Shown: positions 36,430 through 44,618 of the stretch, in pieces | How positions within the stretch are numbered: position 1 is the first letter of the stretch | Layout: each line of letters opens with the position of its first letter | Origin: an uncultured Bacteroides sp. | GTDB lineage: Bacteria; Bacteroidota; Bacteroidia; Bacteroidales; Bacteroidaceae | Reading direction: 5' to 3' | Assembly (NCBI GenBank): GCA_947074205.1 | Contig: CAMTOQ010000006.1 | Coordinates: forward strand, 30,708-94,707 | DNA length: 64,000 nucleotides | Made by a program: the position numbers and the translations under genes | The notes under the pieces: generated by a model | Seen by the model: only the letters and a program-made list of their open reading frames with translations | Told to the model about the DNA's origin: nothing | Databases searched by the model: none

Positions 36430-38373
36430 ATGAATCTAAAAACCTTTCTAACTGCTATCTGTTTAGCAACCTTTTCCTCTACTTTCGCTCAATTGGTCAC
36501 CGTATATAGCCCAGACTCGCTATTGTCGGTAGTTGTAGATTGCAACAGATCGGGTCAGCCACAATTTAGTGCTACCTACAAAGGAGTTCCTATGCTGGAA
36601 TCTTCTCCCCTTGGTTTGCGAACCAATAATGGTAACTATGTAGACTCCATGAAACTTGTGGATGTGCAAACACGCCAGATAGACAAAACCTACAAACAGT
36701 CCAAGATTAAAACTTCGGAAGTCCAATACAAGGCCAACGAAGCAATATGTACCTTTGTCAATCCATCCGGCCAACGCATGGATATAACTTTCAATGTGAG
36801 CAGTAACGATGTGGCTTTTCGCTACTCCTTACCTCGAGAGTTCGATAAAGCAAGTGTCACTATCTTCCAAGAAGAAACCGGATTTCGTTTTCCACAGCAA
36901 ACCACTTCTTTCCTAACTCCGCAGTGCGACCCTATGATAGGATGGAAACGCACTAAGCCTAGCTATGAAGAAGAGTATGTGGTAGATGCAGCCCTTACCT
37001 CTCCATCGCTTTATGGGCAAGGTTATACATTTCCGTGTCTATTTCGTATAGGCGAGGATGGTTGGGTACTGCTTAGCGAAACGGGAGTAAGCAGTCGCTA
37101 CTGTGGCTCACGTCTAGGCGAATATACGAATGGCGTTTTCCCATTGGCATTCCCTATGGAAGGCGAAAATAATGGCAATGGTTCGGTGGCTCCTGCTATG
37201 GCATTACCGGGCTCTACTCCTTGGCGCACATTGACTATAGGTGATACACTGCAGCCTATCGCCGAAACCACCATTGCTTGGGATGTGGTAGACCCACTAT
37301 ACGAGAGCGAGCATAACTATAAAATGGGTAAAGGAACATGGAGTTGGATATTGTGGCAAGACGAAAGTATCAACTATGAAGATCTTCAGAAGTTTATCGA
37401 TCTTTCGGCAGCTATGGGCTTTGAATACACTTTGATAGATAACTGGTGGGACAAGAACATAGGTAAGGAACGCATGGGACAACTCATTAAAGAAGCACAA
37501 GCTAAAAATGTAGATGTATTTCTTTGGTATAGCTCTAGTGGCTACTGGAATGATATAGAGCAGGGTCCTGTTAATATGATGGATGACCCTATCATACGCA
37601 AGCGCGAAATGAAGTGGTTGCAAAGTCAAGGGGTAAAGGGTATTAAAGTCGACTTCTTTGGTGGCGACAAGCAAGAAACAATGCGTCTATACGAAGCAAT
37701 CTTGAGCGATGCAGATGATCATGGTTTAATGGTTATTTTCCATGGTTGTACCATACCTCGCGGCTGGGAGCGAATGTATCCCAACTATGTGGGTAGTGAA
37801 GCGGTGTTAGCATCGGAGAATATGGTATTCAATCAGCACCATTGCGATGTAGAGGCTTTCAATGCTACCTTGCATCCGTTTATTCGCAACTCGGTAGGAA
37901 TAATGGAGTATGGAGGCACCTTCCTCAATAAATATTTGAATAAGGGTAACAAGAGTGGTAAGAAACGAATGACTTCAGATGTATTCCAATTAGCAACCGC
38001 TGTGCTCTATCAGAACCCTGTGCAGAATTTCGCTCTTGCTCCTAATAATCTAACCGATGCTCCACAAGTATGCCTTGATTATCTCAAAGCAGTACCCACC
38101 GAATGGGACGAGACTCGTTTGATTGATGGCTATCCTGGTAAATATGTAGTCTTAGCACGTCGTGCAGGCGATAAATGGTATGTAGCAGGTATTAATGCTA
38201 CTGATAAGGAGTTGAAGTTGAAGCTTGATATTCCCTTCTTAGCTGGTAAAACAGTACAAATGTATAGCGATGACAAAGAGGTTCTTCCTACTGTTAAGCC
38301 TATCAAGATTAAGGCTAATGGTCGTGTAGATATGGCCATTAATCCCGAATGTGGTGTTGTGATGGTAGATTAG
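36430..38373 (+). CDS. GH97 retaining glycosidase (alpha-galactosidase / beta-L-arabinopyranosidase type)
   Basis: A 647-residue secreted enzyme of family GH97. It has an N-terminal beta-sandwich (about 25-270), a (beta/alpha)8 barrel and a C-terminal beta domain. The barrel strand GIKVDFFGGDKQ supplies an aspartate (codon 37651-37653), the nucleophile position of retaining GH97 members; inverting SusB-type alpha-glucosidases lack it. The glutamate in YVGSEAV (codon 37798-37800) is the likely acid/base. An in-frame ATG at 36409 exists, but 36430 gives a cleaner signal peptide and a normal leader length from the -7 box. In an arabinan PUL, release of beta-L-arabinopyranose or alpha-galactose is likely. 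Confidence 0.88.
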   Translation: MNLKTFLTAICLATFSSTFAQLVTVYSPDSLLSVVVDCNRSGQPQFSATYKGVPMLESSPLGLRTNNGNYVDSMKLVDVQTRQIDKTYKQSKIKTSEVQYKANEAICTFVNPSGQRMDITFNVSSNDVAFRYSLPREFDKASVTIFQEETGFRFPQQTTSFLTPQCDPMIGWKRTKPSYEEEYVVDAALTSPSLYGQGYTFPCLFRIGEDGWVLLSETGVSSRYCGSRLGEYTNGVFPLAFPMEGENNGNGSVAPAMALPGSTPWRTLTIGDTLQPIAETTIAWDVVDPLYESEHNYKMGKGTWSWILWQDESINYEDLQKFIDLSAAMGFEYTLIDNWWDKNIGKERMGQLIKEAQAKNVDVFLWYSSSGYWNDIEQGPVNMMDDPIIRKREMKWLQSQGVKGIKVDFFGGDKQETMRLYEAILSDADDHGLMVIFHGCTIPRGWERMYPNYVGSEAVLASENMVFNQHHCDVEAFNATLHPFIRNSVGIMEYGGTFLNKYLNKGNKSGKKRMTSDVFQLATAVLYQNPVQNFALAPNNLTDAPQVCLDYLKAVPTEWDETRLIDGYPGKYVVLARRAGDKWYVAGINATDKELKLKLDIPFLAGKTVQMYSDDKEVLPTVKPIKIKANGRVDMAINPECGVVMVD

Positions 38374-38399
38374 TCCCAACGAAATAGTTTTCTGTTATT

Positions 38400-38436
38400 G
38401 GCCCTCTGTGAGATTGATACTTACAGGGGGCTTTTT
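38400..38436 (+). terminator. Rho-independent terminator after GH97
   Basis: GCCCTCTGT (38401-38409) pairs with ACAGGGGGC (38423-38431) with one wobble pair, followed by five T. Confidence 0.85.
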
Positions 38437-38558
38437 GCGTACCATTGAGTGGGTAGTGCTTGTGTTGGTTAATTGTCTGTATTTTTCTTTGCTTATAGAG
38501 CTTAAAGAACAATTGGTTGACGATTTCGTTTTATCTTAATAGATTAAAATATAATGTT

Positions 38559-38918
38559 ATGGCAAAACAAAAAGTGATGTATGTATTCAATGATGATACA
38601 AAATGGCGCAAAATACTAGGAGATGTCACCGGACTGTTGGGACACCCCGATGTGGTGGATGAAATCGTTGTAATTGCTACAGGAACAGCTGTGCTCTCAC
38701 TTTTGAAAAGTACTATTTTGGAACAACATAAAGCAAGAATTCATGATTTGACGACAAGAGGCATTACCTTCTATGTTTGTAACGGTACACTGAGGAAATA
38801 TGGCATCACTCCGGATGTGCTACTCCCCGATATAAAAGTTGCAGAAAATGGTTCGGATATTAAAGTTCTTGAGTTAACAAAATTGGGTTTTGTGCTATTT
38901 GCGTTGCCATATATTTAA
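38559..38918 (+). CDS. DsrE-like small protein
   Basis: A 119-residue cytoplasmic protein with a Rossmann-like DsrE pattern: a first strand (KVMYVFNDD), a helix, IVVIATGTAVLSLL, and a second half ITFYVCNGTLRKYGI. It has a single cysteine in FYVCNGTL, the position used for sulfur handling in DsrE/TusD proteins. The ATG at 38559 is preferred over the upstream frame, which adds 14 residues without family similarity. It stands alone between the GH97 terminator and the OmpA gene. The substrate is unknown. Confidence 0.6.
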   Translation: MAKQKVMYVFNDDTKWRKILGDVTGLLGHPDVVDEIVVIATGTAVLSLLKSTILEQHKARIHDLTTRGITFYVCNGTLRKYGITPDVLLPDIKVAENGSDIKVLELTKLGFVLFALPYI

Positions 38919-39090
38919 GCTTGAGTTCGCAAAGTGCTATTTGTTTATCTGTTTTTATGGCTTTTCTTAGATGTTTTCTCGGCTTTCTGTCTAGTGTAGA
39001 AGTGTTATGGATATTTTTTCTTAATATTGAATATAAGATACATTTAATACAACTAAAATGTGAATAAAATATAATTTAAAAACCTTTTTG

Positions 39091-39122
39091 TTGGATGTTA
39101 TATTTTAATTCGTTTACCTTTG
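39091..39122 (+). promoter_or_regulatory. Strong promoter of the OmpA-family gene
   Basis: TTG (39091-39093), 21 bases, then TACCTTTG (39115-39122), matching the Bacteroidetes consensus. The leader from the predicted start is about 35 bases and A/T-rich. The remainder of the 38919-39163 gap shows nothing else. Confidence 0.7.
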
Positions 39123-39163
39123 TCAACGCAAAATTACTTTTATTAATAAATTATTTAGGTAAA

Positions 39164-40303
39164 ATGAAGATTAACAAGAAGATGTTGCTTGGCCTTATGT
39201 TGGCTGCAACTACAATTTCTACTCAAGCTCAGGCTCTAGAAGGAACTAAAATTTCAGATAATTGGTCAATTGGTATTAACGGTGGTGGTGTAACACCTCT
39301 TACTCACAGCGCTTTTTGGGGCGGTATGCGTGGCAACGTAGGTCTTGAAGTAGCAAAACAACTTACTCCAATCTTTGGTCTTGGTGTTGAAGGTATGTGG
39401 TCTGTAAACACTTCTGAAAGCAAAACTATCTTTGATAACTCATCTGTAATGGGTCTTGCTAAGGTGAACTTGATGAACCTTTTGGGTGGCTATAACGGTG
39501 CTCCAAGATTGTTCGAAATCGAAGCTGTATATGGTTTGGGTTGGTTGCATACTTATGGTGCGAAATACAATGCTAACTATATCGGTTCGAAAGCTGGTAT
39601 GAATATCAACTTCAACTTAGGCGAAACAAAAGCTTGGACTATCTCTTTGAAGCCTGCTGTAATCTGGAACCTTGGTGCTGAATCAGGTTGTCAATATAAT
39701 CTAGATTATGCTGCATTCCAACTTAACGCTGGTGTTACTTACCACTTCAAAGGAAGCAACGGTAAACGCCACTTTACTTATGGCAAATTGTACAACCAAG
39801 GTTTAGTTGATAACTTGAATGCTGATATCAACAACCTTCGCAATCAACTTGACAACTGCAACAGCCAAGTGGCAGATGCTAATAATACAATTGCTGACTT
39901 GAACGCTCAAAACGAAAAGTTGAACAACGAACTTACTGAATGTTTGAACAGAGCTCCAATCGTTGAAACTATCGCTAACAAAACTTTGGAATCGGTAGTA
40001 ACTTTCGGTCAAGGTCAAACTTCTGTAGCAGCTTCTCAGGTACCTAATGTAGAGCGTATCGCTACTTACATGAAGAACAACAAGGAGTCTCAAGTAGTAA
40101 TCAAAGGTTATGCTTCACCAGAAGGTAACGCTGATGTAAACGCTAGAATCGCTCGTCAACGTGCTGAATCTGTGAAAAATATGCTTGTTCAAAGATACAA
40201 AATCGCTGCTTCTCGTATCACTGCTGAAGGCGAAGGTGTAGGTAACATGTTCTCTGAACCAGACTGGAATCGCGTAAGCATCTGTACTTTGATTGAAGAG
40301 TAA
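39164..40303 (+). CDS. OmpA-family outer membrane protein
   Basis: A 379-residue protein. It has a signal peptide (ATG 39164, cleavage near TQAQ), an N-terminal eight-stranded beta-barrel ending in VTYHFKG, a helical coiled linker (NADINNLRNQLDNCN...LNNELTECLN) and a C-terminal peptidoglycan-binding OmpA domain (VVIKGYASPEGNADVNARIARQRAESV). The repeated use of a small set of codons (GGT, AAC, GCT, CGT) and the consensus promoter suggest very high expression. The longer upstream frame would place 23 residues, partly promoter DNA, before the signal peptide and is rejected. It anchors the outer membrane to peptidoglycan. Confidence 0.93.
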   Translation: MKINKKMLLGLMLAATTISTQAQALEGTKISDNWSIGINGGGVTPLTHSAFWGGMRGNVGLEVAKQLTPIFGLGVEGMWSVNTSESKTIFDNSSVMGLAKVNLMNLLGGYNGAPRLFEIEAVYGLGWLHTYGAKYNANYIGSKAGMNINFNLGETKAWTISLKPAVIWNLGAESGCQYNLDYAAFQLNAGVTYHFKGSNGKRHFTYGKLYNQGLVDNLNADINNLRNQLDNCNSQVADANNTIADLNAQNEKLNNELTECLNRAPIVETIANKTLESVVTFGQGQTSVAASQVPNVERIATYMKNNKESQVVIKGYASPEGNADVNARIARQRAESVKNMLVQRYKIAASRITAEGEGVGNMFSEPDWNRVSICTLIEE

Positions 40304-40327
40304 TCTTCTCTTGAATGACAAAATAAA

Positions 40328-40358
40328 AATAGGCTCGGCAATAACTGTCGAGCCTATT
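40328..40358. terminator. Bidirectional terminator between OmpA-family gene and hcp
   Basis: A perfect 10-bp stem: AATAGGCTCG (40328-40337) with CGAGCCTATT (40349-40358). It lies between convergent stops at 40303 and 40375, with A/T-rich flanks on both sides. Confidence 0.88.
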
Positions 40359-40374
40359 CTGTATATATAGGTTT

Positions 40375-42012
40375 TTATTCTCCAAGGAATATCTTCATAT
40401 CTTTGTCAACATCAGTAATGCCGGCAACACCAAACTTATCGACCAATACATCTACTACATCAGGCGATAAGAAAGCAGGTAGAGTAGGTCCAAGATGAAT
40501 GTTCTTAACCCCAAGAGATAGAAGTGCTAAGAATACGATGACAGCTTTTTGCTCGTACCATGCAATGTTGTAAGCGATAGGTAGATCGTTTACACTGCCT
40601 AGACCGAATACCTCTTTAAGTTTTAACGCAATCATCACCAATGAGTAACTATCATTACACTGACCAGCGTCTAGCACTCTTGGAATACCACCAATGTCGC
40701 CTAGTGGAAGCTTGATGTAGCGATATTTAGCACACCCTGCAGTTAGTATAATGGTGTCTTTAGGAAGTGCTTCAGCAAACTCTGTATAGTATTTGCGCGA
40801 CGACATACGGCCATCACATCCAGCCATTACAAAGAACTTCTTAATAGCGCCAGCTTTCACAGCATCTACTACCTTATCTGCTAGAGCAACCACTTGTGCA
40901 TGAGCAAATCCGCCTATAATTTCACCCGTCTCAATCTCGGTGGGTGGTGCACACTTCTTGGCATGTTCTATGATGGCCGAGAAATCTTTCATCTTTCCCT
41001 CTTCGCGGTCGGCTATATGCTTGAAGCCCTCAAAACCTACAATCCCTGTGGTATAAACCTTATCGGCGTAAGTAGCTCCAGGTAGAGGTGGTACCAAGCA
41101 GTTGGTTGTAAATAGTATCGGACCGTTGAAGGTGGTAAATTCTTCTTTTTGTTTCCACCACGCATTACCATAGTTGCCCACAAAGTTTGTATATTTCTTA
41201 AATGCTGGGTAGTAGTGTGTAGGTAGCATTTCACTATGCGTATATACATCTACTCCGGTATCCTTAGTCTGCTCGAGTAAGTCGTACAGATCGCGCAAAT
41301 CATGCCCTGATATTAGAATACCCGGATTATTGCGTACGCCGATATTCACTTTTGTAATTTCAGGGTTACCATAAGTAGATGTGTTGGCTTTATCCAGTAA
41401 GGCCATTGTCTTCACCCCAAACTCTCCACATTTCAACACCCAGTTCAGCATATCATCAACACCAAGGTTTTGAGCTGTGGCCACTAATCCTTCCTGTATG
41501 AAATCGTAAATTGATTCGTCCTCAAAACCTAGTTTCTGAGCATGTTCGGCATAGGCCGACATCCCTTTAATACCATAAGTCAAAAGTTCGCGAAGCGAAC
41601 GTATATCATCATTAGCGGTGTGGAGTACACCTACCGTTAGAGCTTTAGCTTCCATCTCTTCTACTGTGTCGGCCTTCCAAGTTTGGCAATCACAGTTAGG
41701 GCATTTCTCCTCTCCTATAGGTAGTGAATCGCGCAATGCTATAGCTTCTTTTATGCGTGTGACAAAGCGTTCTTTGTCAAAGTTAGCATTAGTGATGGTC
41801 ATAAATAGCGATTCGATGATAAAATGGTTCACTTTAGGTTCAACCTTTTTCCCGGCTTTTCGTAGGTCGATAGCTCGATAGGATATTCCCTTTAGTAAAA
41901 ACACTAGTAGATCTTGCAGGTTGGCTACATCGGGTTGTTTCCCGCACACACCTCTTACGGTACAGCCTTGGTTCTTAGCTGTCTCTTGACACTGATAACA
42001 AAACATAGTCAT
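40375..42012 (-). CDS. hcp: Hydroxylamine reductase / hybrid-cluster protein
   Basis: A 545-residue iron-sulfur protein. The N-terminal cluster motif CX2CX8CX5C (Cys5, 8, 17, 23) is the spacing of strict-anaerobe Hcp with a [4Fe-4S] cluster. The hybrid-cluster ligands lie in the conserved C-terminal half ([29 protein letters not shown]). Family members reduce NO or hydroxylamine and protect against nitrosative stress. It is divergent from a small cupin gene, with 88 bases between starts and a candidate operator there. Its redox partner Hcr is not present in the window. Confidence 0.96.
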   Translation of the reverse strand: MTMFCYQCQETAKNQGCTVRGVCGKQPDVANLQDLLVFLLKGISYRAIDLRKAGKKVEPKVNHFIIESLFMTITNANFDKERFVTRIKEAIALRDSLPIGEEKCPNCDCQTWKADTVEEMEAKALTVGVLHTANDDIRSLRELLTYGIKGMSAYAEHAQKLGFEDESIYDFIQEGLVATAQNLGVDDMLNWVLKCGEFGVKTMALLDKANTSTYGNPEITKVNIGVRNNPGILISGHDLRDLYDLLEQTKDTGVDVYTHSEMLPTHYYPAFKKYTNFVGNYGNAWWKQKEEFTTFNGPILFTTNCLVPPLPGATYADKVYTTGIVGFEGFKHIADREEGKMKDFSAIIEHAKKCAPPTEIETGEIIGGFAHAQVVALADKVVDAVKAGAIKKFFVMAGCDGRMSSRKYYTEFAEALPKDTIILTAGCAKYRYIKLPLGDIGGIPRVLDAGQCNDSYSLVMIALKLKEVFGLGSVNDLPIAYNIAWYEQKAVIVFLALLSLGVKNIHLGPTLPAFLSPDVVDVLVDKFGVAGITDVDKDMKIFLGE

Positions 42013-42041
42013 AAGTATAGTGAGTTAATGGATTAGTAATT

Positions 42042-42078
42042 CTAATAAGAACAAAATACTGACAGTCTTGTTTATTAG
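42042..42078. promoter_or_regulatory. Inverted repeat in the hcp/cupin divergent region (candidate operator)
   Basis: CTAATAAgAACAA (42042-42054) and TTGTTTATTAG (42068-42078) are inverted copies with one bulged base and a 13-base spacer. It is centred between the two divergent genes and could bind a nitrosative-stress regulator. Confidence 0.45.
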
Positions 42079-42100
42079 TGTAAAACCAAGTTTCACAATT

Positions 42101-42427
42101 ATGAAAGATATAGAACAGGAAAAAGGTCCATTTTTACTTAAGTCAAAGGTAGATTATGCGGTAGGCGCTATCGTAAAGTTACCTATTGTCAAGAAAGACT
42201 CTGGTAGTATCATTCTATTTGCTTTTGATGCAGGCCAGCAGCTTAGTGAGCATGTTGCTCCATTTGGGGCTGTGATACAAATTGTAGAGGGTAAGATCGA
42301 ATTCCGTTTAGAAGAAGTTGTCTATGAAATGGGCGAAGGAGACGCGTTGATAATTCCTGCGAAAGTTCCACATGCGGTACATGCAGTTGTTCGCACAAAG
42401 ATGCTGCTGACTATTTTAAATGGATAA
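42101..42427 (+). CDS. Small cupin-domain protein
   Basis: A 108-residue single cupin barrel. Conserved features are EHVAPFGAVIQIVEGKIEF (motif 1, with one histidine and a glutamate) and IIPAKVPHAVHAV (motif 2). Start ATG 42101 is preferred over an upstream frame that runs into the hcp promoter region. Divergent pairing with hcp suggests induction under the same conditions. The ligand or reaction is unknown. Confidence 0.8.
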   Translation: MKDIEQEKGPFLLKSKVDYAVGAIVKLPIVKKDSGSIILFAFDAGQQLSEHVAPFGAVIQIVEGKIEFRLEEVVYEMGEGDALIIPAKVPHAVHAVVRTKMLLTILNG

Positions 42428-42533
42428 TTTTGTCTATGCATCTCTTTTCCTTCTTTTTTTATGATAGAAATGAACATAGATAAAGAAAATAGTGTCAAAT
42501 TTATATTTACAACCTGCTTCGAAAGATAATTTA

Positions 42534-42541
42534 TATATTTG
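42534..42541 (+). promoter_or_regulatory. Candidate -7 box of the TPR regulator gene
   Basis: TATATTTG fits TAnnTTTG and lies 85 bases before the start at 42627. No -33 TTG is at the usual distance. Confidence 0.4.
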
Positions 42542-42626
42542 TGACCAAAGAATCTTTTAGTCACATATAATCAATTATTATTGGACTATATGTGGCCAAT
42601 AACACCTGAATATCTCGACAAAACTC

Positions 42627-44273
42627 ATGATGAAGAAAACTCTCTCTAATATAAGAGTATATTTCTTTTTGCTGACTTTTATTGCAACTTCGTCTATTGT
42701 CACTGCGAACAATAAGCGGAGTAATCTACTGACAGAGGCCATAAAATCTGCCGAGCAAAGAGACTATGCCAACTCTTTTGAACTTCTTGAGCAGTGCTTA
42801 GAGAATGCCTTGGCGGCTAATGATTACCATGAGCTTTTTTGGGTACACACAAATCTAGCCATAAATCGTGCTGAGCTGTTGGACTATAATACCGCCATTG
42901 AAGACTTAATGAATGCATATGAAGTGGCCACAAATCATTTAGAGTCGAACTATGAGATGTCGGTTTTGAATAATATTGCCGGTATCTATATGATGGATGC
43001 AAAGTATGAGAAGGCAAACGATTATTATAAAACTGTCTACAATCGTATAAAAGAAGGAAAGGATTCGCTCTTCATCGGTGGGAGTGCGATGAACATTACA
43101 ATGTGTTATTCTAACATGAATCAACATGATGAGGCTGAAAAGTATTTGCAGATAGCGTTACGAATGCTATCAAATAATCCAACCGAACTGCTTCGTGCTC
43201 GACTGCTACACATAATAGAGCTTCGCGAAAAAGGGCAATTTGGAGAAGCAGAAGAACTTGGTCGCAATCTGTTAAGTGAGATAGACGAGCTGGATTACAA
43301 TAGCTTAAAACCCGAAATCTGTTGCGAACTGATAAAGATTTATTTGGCAAAGCATCAATATGATGATGCATATTACTACACTGAACAGTCCTTGCAAGAA
43401 AACCTTACCGTGACTATGCGTCTCAATGTCTATCTACTTCTAGATGTATTATTGAAGGAGAAAGGAGACTTTGAAGCATTGGTAAGTTGTCGAGACTCTA
43501 TCCTTTTGCTAGATCAACATATAAACGATGCTAGAAAACAAAAACAGACGGAGCTCGCACAGATCAAATTCGAGATACTAAAGAATAAAAAGGATCTTGC
43601 GCAAAGTAAGTCTAAGCTGATTAATATATTGATTGATTCATTTATTGTTGGCATCATTATTCTATGTCTTATTTTCGTATTGCTCGAGAGGGCGAAAAAA
43701 CAGAAACAGCGGCAACATATAATGCAATTAAAACTAGAGCAGGAGATTTTTGATAAACAAATATTAGAAGATGATCTCAATACACAGCGAAATCGGTTTT
43801 TAGTCAATCAAGAGCGAATGAAATATGAGCAGGATGAACTTATCTACGAACTGGAGCTTAAAAACAAAGAACTTACCTCGCAAGCTATATATATAGCCAA
43901 GCGGAATGAACTTATAGAAGACTTAGTGGATTTACTTTCTCAAATCGAAACGAATAAACATGATGAAAAACTGAATCACAATATTCTTCAGTTAAAGCGC
44001 TATCTTAAAAGCAATAAGGAGTGGGATAGTTTTCTGACACACTTTGAACAATCTAATCAAAAGTTTATTACATCTCTTAAAGCACTTCACCCAGATTTAT
44101 CGGTTAATGAAATTAGGTTTTTATCATTTGTTTATCTCAATTTGAACAATAATGAAATTGGAATATTAATGAATATAGCTCCGGAATCGTGTAAGAAAAA
44201 GCGGTGGATACTTGCCAAGAAAATGAATCTTACTGGGGGGACAGCGCTACACAATTATCTTTGCTCTCTTTAA
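42627..44273 (+). CDS. Membrane-anchored TPR protein with C-terminal LuxR-like HTH (regulator A)
   Basis: A 548-residue predicted membrane-tethered regulator. It has a signal peptide (1-27), periplasmic TPR repeats (about 35-300, for example DYNTAIEDLMNAYEVA and KYEKANDYYKTVYN), a transmembrane helix (about 332-354), a long cytoplasmic coiled coil (about 358-430) and a C-terminal HTH of LuxR type (LSVNEIRFLSFVYLNLNNNEIGILMNIAPESCKKKRW). This layout is common in Bacteroidetes and is thought to pass a periplasmic signal to DNA. A paralogue with the same architecture lies at 57709. The two bracket three T9SS-type secreted proteins, which may be their targets. Confidence 0.85.
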   Translation: MMKKTLSNIRVYFFLLTFIATSSIVTANNKRSNLLTEAIKSAEQRDYANSFELLEQCLENALAANDYHELFWVHTNLAINRAELLDYNTAIEDLMNAYEVATNHLESNYEMSVLNNIAGIYMMDAKYEKANDYYKTVYNRIKEGKDSLFIGGSAMNITMCYSNMNQHDEAEKYLQIALRMLSNNPTELLRARLLHIIELREKGQFGEAEELGRNLLSEIDELDYNSLKPEICCELIKIYLAKHQYDDAYYYTEQSLQENLTVTMRLNVYLLLDVLLKEKGDFEALVSCRDSILLLDQHINDARKQKQTELAQIKFEILKNKKDLAQSKSKLINILIDSFIVGIIILCLIFVLLERAKKQKQRQHIMQLKLEQEIFDKQILEDDLNTQRNRFLVNQERMKYEQDELIYELELKNKELTSQAIYIAKRNELIEDLVDLLSQIETNKHDEKLNHNILQLKRYLKSNKEWDSFLTHFEQSNQKFITSLKALHPDLSVNEIRFLSFVYLNLNNNEIGILMNIAPESCKKKRWILAKKMNLTGGTALHNYLCSL

Positions 44274-44618
44274 TTTAAAGAGCTCTCTTAGGACTATTTG
44301 TTCTACTCTTGCTGTAGCATATTGTATAATCGCCTAAAACTGCTAAGACCATTGCTTCAAGATGGTAGAAACAATAGGAGATTTGTTAAATTCCTATTTT
44401 TTCCCGCATGCAATATTCTGTACATCTGTGTAATGTAAAGATTATTAGTGTTTTAATTGTATTGTCACCCCATTTGAGAATAGCGATACATCCCCTTTTT
44501 TCCCTATCTATATATTGGAGTATATTAGACTTAAAGATATTTTTGCCTAACAAAAAGAAACTATAAATTAACAAATAAAACCAAAACGATAATTTCTAAT
44601 CTAAAAAATTAAATTGTT
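44274..44618. other. Intergenic region, 345 bases, with one promoter
   Basis: No gene or RNA signal is recognised. The only clear element is the promoter TTG (44515-44517), N20, TATTTTTG (44538-44545) in front of the secreted-protein gene, giving a leader of about 65 bases. Confidence 0.55.
44515..44545 (+). promoter_or_regulatory. Promoter of the first T9SS cargo gene
   Basis: TTG (44515-44517) and TATTTTTG (44538-44545) are 20 bases apart, a full match to the Bacteroidetes consensus. Confidence 0.65.
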
